From Ruminococcus sp. CAG:488 (GTDB lineage Bacteria; Bacillota; Clostridia; Oscillospirales; Acutalibacteraceae): a DNA stretch of 11,297 nt. Numbering within the stretch: position 1 is the first letter of the stretch; every line of letters starts with the position of its first letter. Positions 5,626 through 11,297 of this stretch are shown piece by piece. The notes beneath the pieces are model-generated. The model was not told where the DNA came from. It saw only the letters and a program-made list of their open reading frames with translations, and searched no databases. The DNA lies in contig HF999629.1 in the NCBI GenBank assembly GCA_000434055.1, positions 28,004-39,300 of the forward strand, given 5' to 3'. The translations under genes were made by a program, and so were the position numbers.

Positions 5626-7149
5626 TTATTCGGTTGATTCTTTCCAGTCGGAATATCTGACGATTTCGAGTTTGCTGTTTTTATCAATTCCTTTGTATGC
5701 CTTATAGCGGTCGCCCCACATGGAGTTGATATTCGGAGTGGAATCCCAAAGATATCCCTGATACGGAAGTTCGGGAAGTTCAACGGTACTTCTTTCTTCT
5801 GCTATCTGCTCCTGAATATAGGTGTTGCGATCTCTTTCCGCAACAAAAATGTAACCGTAAAGAGTTGTATAGAAAATTACGCCGCAAATACAAAATGCAA
5901 GTAAGATACGCGACAAATTTCCGTTTTTAATCAAGGAATGCTTTTCGTTAAAAACATAGCCGAAGGCTTCACAAAGGAACAGGACAAAGAACATATATCC
6001 GCAGAAGAAGCATCGGCTTCTTATCGGTGTGACAACGAACAGCGGAGCCGTCAAAACGGCAATGCTGACTATGTAGAAGCTGAGTCTGAGCTTAACACCG
6101 GGTTCGTCTACGCATAAAAGGCTGAGCATTATAAGGGCAAAGCCGAAGATCAAAACAAAAACACTCTCAAAATACTTTGTATAATTAAGGAAGATATTCC
6201 AGTTCGGATAAATCACACGGCATAGAGAATAAGCGGTGTAAGATATAACAATAAACAGATTAAAACGTATGAAAAGCTTTTTGAAAAGTTTGCAATCTTT
6301 ATCCTTTTTGAAAAAAGATATGACAAGCGCAATACATACAAGTGCTATAAAAAGGTTAAGAACAACATTGTTAAGCGCAAGGTCTTTTCTTATGACGTCA
6401 AATAGATTTTCTTTAATGCGCGATAGAATACCGGTTGAAGTTGTTTCCATGGTCCTGTAATCGTCTTTTGAATTGGCGATATTCAGATATGCTCCGTTGG
6501 TAAACATTATTGCACAGCCGGCGACAGAACCCAAAAAGTGGCTGATAACAGGAGCAAATATTCTCTTATAGCCCACAAGCGTTCCAACGATAATTATGAT
6601 GTCAATTGCAATCTGATATAATGTAATATTTTCCATGAAAAGGGCAGAACTCAGGCCAAGGAGGAAGGTCAAAGCAAAGGTTCCTTTTCTGAATTTCGGC
6701 TTGCCGTCAAAAATGCATTTTATGATGCAAATATATGAGATTACCAAAAAAGTCGGCGCGACATAGTTTGTAAAACCGGAGGTCCATGCAATTGTTTGTC
6801 TGAAAATATATCTCGGCATAACAAAAAGACCTGTCAGCGAAAGCAAAAGTGTTGCTATGCTCTTATGTTTAACAGATTGATGAATTAAAAAAACCAAGCC
6901 CGTTACAGTACCGGACATAACAAAGGACTTGAGAAGATTCGATCTCGTCAACGCAATTACGAGCAGGTTTCCGAGATATCGGCCGTTATAGTTTCTAAAA
7001 TGCTCATGAAGTCGGTCTATTCCTATCTGTCCGCCCCATGCCCAGTCATCACCGGTGTAAGGAAGCATATAAGCAAGGCCGAAAAAGAATACAAACATTG
7101 CAATGAAAATTAAGAGAAATCTTTTATCTGTTTTTTTCTGCTTTTCCAT
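5626..7149 (-). CDS. Polytopic membrane protein, GT-C/DUF6056-like
   Basis: A 507-residue integral membrane protein with about 11-12 hydrophobic segments, the first at about 11-30 and the last at about 415-438, followed by a soluble C-terminal tail of about 70 residues. Right after the first segment comes YTGDDWAWG (Asp34-Asp35-Trp36) and then NGRYLGN (55-61). An acidic pair in the first outer loop is typical of GT-C glycosyltransferases that use lipid-linked sugars, and the overall pattern recalls DUF6056 proteins. The tail (RDRNTYIQEQIAEE, ELPELPYQG) also resembles that group. Substrate and acceptor are unknown, and catalysis is not proven. The start is ATG 7149, with AGGAGGG 6 bases upstream. 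It is a single-gene unit with its own promoter; no cell-envelope sugar genes adjoin it. Confidence 0.65.
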   Translation of the reverse strand: MEKQKKTDKRFLLIFIAMFVFFFGLAYMLPYTGDDWAWGGQIGIDRLHEHFRNYNGRYLGNLLVIALTRSNLLKSFVMSGTVTGLVFLIHQSVKHKSIATLLLSLTGLFVMPRYIFRQTIAWTSGFTNYVAPTFLVISYICIIKCIFDGKPKFRKGTFALTFLLGLSSALFMENITLYQIAIDIIIIVGTLVGYKRIFAPVISHFLGSVAGCAIMFTNGAYLNIANSKDDYRTMETTSTGILSRIKENLFDVIRKDLALNNVVLNLFIALVCIALVISFFKKDKDCKLFKKLFIRFNLFIVISYTAYSLCRVIYPNWNIFLNYTKYFESVFVLIFGFALIMLSLLCVDEPGVKLRLSFYIVSIAVLTAPLFVVTPIRSRCFFCGYMFFVLFLCEAFGYVFNEKHSLIKNGNLSRILLAFCICGVIFYTTLYGYIFVAERDRNTYIQEQIAEERSTVELPELPYQGYLWDSTPNINSMWGDRYKAYKGIDKNSKLEIVRYSDWKESTE

Positions 7150-7173
7150 TTTTTACCCTCCTAAATCAGGATA

Positions 7174-7202
7174 ATTTTATCACATTGTTTTGTTAAAGTC
7201 AA
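7174..7202 (-). promoter_or_regulatory. Extended -10 promoter of the polytopic membrane protein gene
   Basis: On the minus strand, TTGACT (7202-7197, 5 of 6) and TAAAAT (7179-7174, 5 of 6) are 17 bases apart, and TGA precedes the -10 box. The start site would be near 7167, so the leader of about 18 bases carries the AGGAGGG site directly. Confidence 0.7.
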
Positions 7203-7254
7203 TAAAACACAATTAAAGGTAAAATGATATAAGGCGCATTGACAAAAATATAGG

Positions 7255-7283
7255 TTGATTTTAGCCTTGTTATATGCTAAAAT
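7255..7283 (+). promoter_or_regulatory. Extended -10 promoter of the AMP-binding enzyme gene
   Basis: TTGATT (7255-7260) and TAAAAT (7278-7283) are 17 bases apart, with TGC before the -10 box (extended -10). The start site would be near 7290, about 26 bases before the TTG start. A better -35 box, TTGACA at 7239-7244, has no -10 partner at a workable distance. Confidence 0.6.
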
Positions 7284-7315
7284 AAAAAACATAATGCTGT
7301 TAGGAGTTGGATAAA

Positions 7316-8941
7316 TTGAAGAAAAAAATAAAATATGCCGAATTTCCGGACATGAATACGGTTAAAGACATAGTTATTTTTGGCGGTAAAAAAGGTGCAG
7401 ACAAGCCTCAGTATACTTTCTATAATTTTGACGGCGAGGTTGAGATGAAAACATTCGCTCAGGTTAACTATGACCTCACCGGTCTCGGACAGTACCTTTA
7501 CAAGCTCGGTCTCAGAGGAAAAAAGGTAGCTATTCTCAGTGAGAACAGCTACTATTGGATTGCTTGCTATTTTTCGATTATTACAGGAAAAATAACCGCT
7601 GTTCCGATGGATCCCAAGCTTCCGGATGACGATATAATCGATATTATGATCCGCAGCGGCTGCAATGCCATTTACTATAGCGAGGACTTTAAGGACACTG
7701 TTGAAAAAATGAAGAAAACAGACGGTGTTGTAATTGAGCAATATATTAAAATAGAGGACTTCTATTCAATGGTTGAAGAGGGTCATAATGAGGTCAAGAA
7801 CGGCGTTGAGAGTTATCTTGAGGACGATGTTCTTCCGAGCGATCTTGCCTTCCTCGTTTACACCTCGGGCACAACGGGCAAGAGCAAGGGCGTTATGCTC
7901 TCGCAGGAGAATGTTGCTGCGGACAGCGTTGCTTCATGCCGTGTTATGACGGGCGGACCGGCAATCGGATTTCTCCCGCTTCATCATGCTTTTTCATGGG
8001 TCGGTGCTCTTTTCTCGGGCAATTTGCTGACTGAATGGGGATTTATCTGCCGCAGCCTTAAAGATATTCAAAAAGATATGAATACATATCATCCGCAGAA
8101 TTTTTCGGCGGTTCCCCTTGCGGTTGAGACTATTTATAAAAAGATTTGGTTCACGGCGAAGAAATCCGGCAGAGAGGAAATGCTCAAAAAAGGCCTTAAA
8201 ATCAGTAATTTCCTTTTAAAACTCGGAATTGATAAGAGAAGAAAAATCTTCTCCGAGATCCTCAACAATCTCGGCGGCAACCTTGAAATGATCGTTTGCG
8301 GCGGCGCATATCTTGATGAGCAGTACGAAAAGGGTATGGAAGCCTTCGGAATCAAGATCATCAACGGCTACGGTATCACGGAGTGCTCGCCGGCAGTTAC
8401 CTGCAACAGACTCGACGCTTACAAGGTTGGAAGTGTCGGAATTCCGCTCCCGTGCAACGAGATAAAGATCAAAGATCCCGACGAGGACGGAATCGGTGAA
8501 ATCTGTGTTAAGGGCAAGAACGTCATGGTGGGCTACTACAATGATCCCGAAGCTACGGCGGAGGTCTTTGACGGCGATTGGTTCCTGACAGGTGACTACG
8601 GCTATATAGATGAGGACGGATTCCTCTTCTTCAAGGGCAGAAAGAAGAACCTTATTATCCTTTCAAACGGCAAGAACGTTTCTCCTGAGGAGATTGAGGA
8701 CAAGCTTTCGACAATCGACTATGTTAAGGAAGTTGTTGTATATGAGGAAAATGGCTATATAACAGCCGAGTTCTTCCTTGACACCGTTGAAACACCGGAC
8801 GCAAAGGGCAGAATCAAGGCAGACGTTAATGAGATTAACAGAAAGATGCCCTCTTACAAACAGGTAACAAGAATTAAGACGAGAGACAACGAATTCCCGA
8901 AAACGACTACGCTCAAGATTCTCAGAGATTATAAGAAATAA
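7316..8941 (+). CDS. AMP-binding acyl-CoA synthetase-type enzyme (ANL superfamily)
   Basis: A 541-residue adenylate-forming enzyme. The P-loop YTSGTTGKSKG is at 182-192, FLPLHHAFSW follows, the GYGITE motif is at 351-356, the hinge TGDYG has Asp427, then GRKKNLIILSNGKNVSPEEIE. The C-terminal lysine is in KTTTLKILR (Lys534). All the residues needed to form an acyl-adenylate are present. The family activates carboxylic acids with ATP and usually transfers them to CoA; the overall layout is closest to long-chain fatty acyl-CoA synthetases, though acyl-ACP or aryl acids cannot be excluded. There is no membrane segment. The start is taken as TTG 7316, with AGGAG 9 bases upstream; the in-frame TTG at 7307 abuts that site. 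It is monocistronic, with its own promoter and terminator, so context does not reveal the substrate. Confidence 0.85.
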   Translation: MKKKIKYAEFPDMNTVKDIVIFGGKKGADKPQYTFYNFDGEVEMKTFAQVNYDLTGLGQYLYKLGLRGKKVAILSENSYYWIACYFSIITGKITAVPMDPKLPDDDIIDIMIRSGCNAIYYSEDFKDTVEKMKKTDGVVIEQYIKIEDFYSMVEEGHNEVKNGVESYLEDDVLPSDLAFLVYTSGTTGKSKGVMLSQENVAADSVASCRVMTGGPAIGFLPLHHAFSWVGALFSGNLLTEWGFICRSLKDIQKDMNTYHPQNFSAVPLAVETIYKKIWFTAKKSGREEMLKKGLKISNFLLKLGIDKRRKIFSEILNNLGGNLEMIVCGGAYLDEQYEKGMEAFGIKIINGYGITECSPAVTCNRLDAYKVGSVGIPLPCNEIKIKDPDEDGIGEICVKGKNVMVGYYNDPEATAEVFDGDWFLTGDYGYIDEDGFLFFKGRKKNLIILSNGKNVSPEEIEDKLSTIDYVKEVVVYEENGYITAEFFLDTVETPDAKGRIKADVNEINRKMPSYKQVTRIKTRDNEFPKTTTLKILRDYKK

Positions 8942-8950
8942 CAAAAATTT

Positions 8951-8984
8951 ACCTCCTGTCATTTGGCAGGAGGTTCGTTTTTTT
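8951..8984. terminator. Shared terminator between the AMP-binding gene and the isomerase
   Basis: A 10-bp stem, ACCTCCTGTC with GGCAGGAGGT (8951-8960 and 8965-8974, one T-G pair), has an ATTT loop and is followed by TCG and seven T residues (8978-8984). It ends the plus-strand gene. The T-run overlaps the stop codon of the minus-strand isomerase. On the minus strand the stem is followed by AAATTTTTG, so it may work both ways. Confidence 0.85.
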
Positions 8985-9757
8985 CAGTTTCTTTCAGCGA
9001 TTTTTTTGAGATTTTTCCAGCTGATTTCTGCCGAGTCAAAAACATCAAGCGGAGTCGAATCCTGTTCTATAATTATATATTCGATTCCCGAGTCGCGGCA
9101 TGCTCTGTAGCACTCGTCAAGGTCAAGATTTCCCGTTCCGATCTCGGCAAAATCACGCACATAATTTCCCTCGGCATCCTTAATAATGCGATAATCCTTG
9201 AAGTGACACACGCTGATACGCTTGCCGAGCTTTCTGATATATGATGCCGGGTCAACTCCGCCCGTCTGTGCCCAATGTGTGTCGAAAATGAAGCTTATCA
9301 GTTCGGGATCAAGCTCCGTGAGCATCTGATATCCCGTTTTACCGTTGGGATATCTCATAAATTCAAACTGATGGTTATGATAAGAGAAGGTCATGCCTGC
9401 CGCATGAAGCTTTTTGACAGCAGGGGTAAGCTCCTCAACAAGCTTCTTGACGCCGTCCTCGCCGCGGTACTTTTCTTCGATCCAGCCGATTCCGACATTC
9501 TTGCAGCCGAGAGCCTTGTGCTCCTCGATAACCGCATCGGTATCGTTAACGATTCTGTCGAACGAAAGGTGGGTTAAGCAAACCTCCATGCCGTGCTTTT
9601 TGCAAAGCTTCGCAACGTCATAGTTATTGAGGTAGCCTATGCCCGATACCTGAACGGTATCAACGCCCATATTCTCAAGCTTCGCAAGCACATTATCGAG
9701 ATCCTCAAGAGAGTCTATTACCGAATGAAAGTTATAAAGAGTAAATCCGAGCTTCAT
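8984..9757 (-). CDS. Sugar phosphate isomerase/epimerase, xylose-isomerase-like TIM barrel
   Basis: A 257-residue single-domain TIM barrel of the AP-endonuclease-2 type. Likely metal and substrate residues: H127 and E132 in YHNHQFEF, D159-H161 in FDTHWAQTGG, H185 in CHFKDY, E205 in EIGTGNLD and E231 in IIIEQD. This set is typical of divalent-metal sugar isomerases and epimerases such as IolE/IolI, and of related 3-keto-sugar dehydratases. The exact substrate cannot be read from sequence. Start: the ATG at 9757 has GGAG 7 bases upstream and is preferred. ATG 9763 overlaps the preceding stop by ATGA but lies only two bases from the same site. It is the second gene of an operon with the glycoside hydrolase, so it may process the released sugar. 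The stop codon sits in the T-run of the shared terminator. Confidence 0.8.
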   Translation of the reverse strand: MKLGFTLYNFHSVIDSLEDLDNVLAKLENMGVDTVQVSGIGYLNNYDVAKLCKKHGMEVCLTHLSFDRIVNDTDAVIEEHKALGCKNVGIGWIEEKYRGEDGVKKLVEELTPAVKKLHAAGMTFSYHNHQFEFMRYPNGKTGYQMLTELDPELISFIFDTHWAQTGGVDPASYIRKLGKRISVCHFKDYRIIKDAEGNYVRDFAEIGTGNLDLDECYRACRDSGIEYIIIEQDSTPLDVFDSAEISWKNLKKIAERN

Positions 9758-9759
9758 AA

Positions 9760-11297
9760 TCATTCTCCAAACACAAATTCATTGTCGCCGTAAATAACTG
9801 TAATCTTTATTTTTTTGTCTGACTTAACTGTTATATTCGGTTTCTCGTTTGCATCGCTTCTTGCTTCGCAAATGAGGTCAGCGTATGCGTCTCTGCCGAC
9901 GGGAATACGCTTTATTCCGTGGCGCTCAAGATTGTTTACATACCATATTATTTCATCTTTCTCGGCATGAACCTGAATTCCGAGAACATATTCAATAAGA
10001 ACGGTTATCGGAATGATTCCTGCCCAACCGACGAAATCGCCCTTCGCCGGGTTGCCGGGGTTAGCCGATTCGGGGGCATAGTTTTCAAAGAATGTGCCTG
10101 TCTTGCGGTAAACCTCCATCATGTTTTCGTAGTGGTTGAGGGCGATTTCATGAGCGAGCTTTTCCCTGCCGCACTCGGAAAGACCCCTTATTACCATGTA
10201 ATTGGTGGGTGCCCAAACGCCGCCGTTCCAGTATGCGCCGTCGTCCGAATAATCGGGGTGATCTGCCGAAAGAGCGGGCACACGGTGCGGACGCTTGAAT
10301 TCCTTTTCATTTTCAAGATGAGCTATGAAATCGGCTTTTCTCTCCTCGGGTACACCGTCGGCAAGCAAACCCCAGTAGCTTGCAATACTCTTGACCTTGA
10401 GCAGCTCACCGTTGCCTCTGCGGTCAAAATAGTATTTATCTTCCTCCGACCACATCTTTTCGTTAATGAATTTTGTAAGGTATTCAGCCTCTTTTTGAAG
10501 CTCGTCAACGCCGTCTGTTATGTCAAGCTCCCTTGCCATTTTCAGAAGCTCCTTGCAGCTTAGAAGAGCCTGGAAGTTTGCGTCGATCCAGGACATAAAG
10601 CCGTGATGGAAGGTTTCAACCTGCCAATCCTCAACTCCGGGAACGGCTTCAAGGTCGGTTCTCGGCTGATTGTCCATTCCGCAGCCCCAGCCGCTCGACC
10701 AATAGGAACCGTCCTGCCAGCGATGGTAGTTACGCATCCATCTGTGGTAGCAGAGAAGCGGATAATAAACATCGGCAAGGCGCTTTTTGTCGCCGTAGTT
10801 CTGATAGTACTGCCACTCGCACCATGCAAGAATTTCCGGACCTGTACTTACGGGGTCAAGGCGGTGAAATTTTGAAAAGCCGTTTGTTTCATGGTACTGT
10901 CGTCCGATGAATCCGTCGGATTCCTGCTTGCAATAGAAATCATCGAGCGTGCCTTGGAATTTGAACACGCCGTCGCCGTATTTGCCGAACATCAGCATGA
11001 AGCAACTGTCCCAAAGAAAGATGTCGCCGTTAAATGCGGCGTCAATGTATGGTGAAACAAAGCCGTTCTCCTCGGTCGGCTTGCCGAGATTCGAGAATGC
11101 GATTTTCCACGCCTTGTAGTAGGCTTCGATTGAATCGGCGTGACCGTCCCAGACAGGCTCGGGGAGCTTGCTTTTGTTGCTCTCAAAGTCAGGCAAATCC
11201 GCCATGTTCGGCTTGCGGCCGATAAAGGAATTGTGCTTTTCAACGTCCTCAAGCTTCAAGAAATAATCTTTTACTGATGTGTGATAAAGAAGTAATA
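9760..11297 (-). CDS. GH63/MGH1-type glycoside hydrolase, 5' end outside the window
   Basis: At least 512 codons, open to the right edge. Numbered from the TTG at 11259, the (alpha/alpha)6-barrel blocks are FLWDSCFM (81-88), DGFIGRQYHE (115-124), DPVSTGPEILAW (135-146), SGWGCGMDNQPR (189-200), SYWGLLADG (294-302), GAYWNGGVWAPTNY (341-354) and GTFFENYAPES (388-398). These match MGH1-like/GH63-related inverting hydrolases. Asp196 (GMDNQPR) would be the general acid and Glu392 (FENY) the general base, by analogy with GH63. There is no visible signal peptide, so a cytoplasmic enzyme is likely, but the N-terminus is missing. The frame upstream of 11259 stays open (residues LLYHTSVKDYF), and that TTG has no ribosome binding site, so it is not the true start. 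Substrate unknown; it forms an operon with the sugar isomerase. Confidence 0.85.
   Translation of the reverse strand, partial: LLLYHTSVKDYFLKLEDVEKHNSFIGRKPNMADLPDFESNKSKLPEPVWDGHADSIEAYYKAWKIAFSNLGKPTEENGFVSPYIDAAFNGDIFLWDSCFMLMFGKYGDGVFKFQGTLDDFYCKQESDGFIGRQYHETNGFSKFHRLDPVSTGPEILAWCEWQYYQNYGDKKRLADVYYPLLCYHRWMRNYHRWQDGSYWSSGWGCGMDNQPRTDLEAVPGVEDWQVETFHHGFMSWIDANFQALLSCKELLKMARELDITDGVDELQKEAEYLTKFINEKMWSEEDKYYFDRRGNGELLKVKSIASYWGLLADGVPEERKADFIAHLENEKEFKRPHRVPALSADHPDYSDDGAYWNGGVWAPTNYMVIRGLSECGREKLAHEIALNHYENMMEVYRKTGTFFENYAPESANPGNPAKGDFVGWAGIIPITVLIEYVLGIQVHAEKDEIIWYVNNLERHGIKRIPVGRDAYADLICEARSDANEKPNITVKSDKKIKITVIYGDNEFVFGE
9765..9768 (-). promoter_or_regulatory. Ribosome binding site inside the end of the hydrolase gene
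   Basis: GGAG on the minus strand lies within the last codons of the upstream gene, 7 bases before ATG 9757. It indicates translational coupling of the two genes and favours 9757 over 9763 as the start. Confidence 0.6.

Noticed and set aside
10992..11252. Overlapping ORFs on both strands across the hydrolase and other large genes
   Set aside because: They are antisense or out-of-frame shadows with no motifs and low-complexity Arg/Ser-rich translations; the main frames carry full family signatures.

Overview
The window looks like a chromosomal segment of a low-to-moderate GC Gram-positive Firmicute, most likely a gut-type clostridium (Oscillospirales/Ruminococcaceae-like). The evidence is strong AGGAGG-type ribosome binding sites, sigma-A style promoters with 17-bp spacers, TTG starts, a DivIVA-like coiled-coil protein, a MazF/EndoA of Bacillus-Clostridium type, a lipobox lipoprotein and a diaminopimelate epimerase. 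The genus is inference. I see no transposase, integrase, phage gene, CRISPR array, tRNA or rRNA.

Left part (1-2007): the 3' end of dapF (lysine/peptidoglycan precursor synthesis) faces a DivIVA-like gene on the minus strand, with two terminator hairpins between them. The DivIVA-like gene is divergent from a WbpP/TviC-like UDP-N-acetylhexosamine 4-epimerase gene, and each has a recognisable promoter in the shared 190-bp gap.

Middle part (2008-5621): a bifunctional NAD(P)HX repair enzyme (Nnr) gene is followed 12 bp later by a small lipoprotein, then a strong hairpin. A 250-bp gene-free stretch holds a compact predicted RNA-like fold. A minus-strand gene for a membrane-anchored protein, resembling the outer domain attached to some clostridial BlaR1/M56 sensors, is divergent from a mazF toxin gene with no antitoxin next to it. 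In Bacillus subtilis the related order is acpS-ydcC(lipoprotein)-alr-ndoAI-ndoA(mazF). Here the alr and antitoxin positions hold the membrane protein and the structured element.

Right part (5622-11297): a GT-C/DUF6056-like polytopic membrane protein (minus) is divergent from an acyl-CoA synthetase-type AMP-binding enzyme (plus), again with clear promoters for both. The last two genes, on the minus strand, form a tight operon: a GH63/MGH1-type glycoside hydrolase, whose 5' end lies beyond the window, and a xylose-isomerase-like TIM-barrel sugar isomerase/epimerase. Together they suggest intake and processing of a glycoside or sugar derivative.

Most of the window is ordinary housekeeping and accessory metabolism. 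The parts that deserve attention are the 4150-5235 region (structured element, orphan sensor-like domain, orphan mazF with overlapping divergent promoters and a dyad at the predicted start site).
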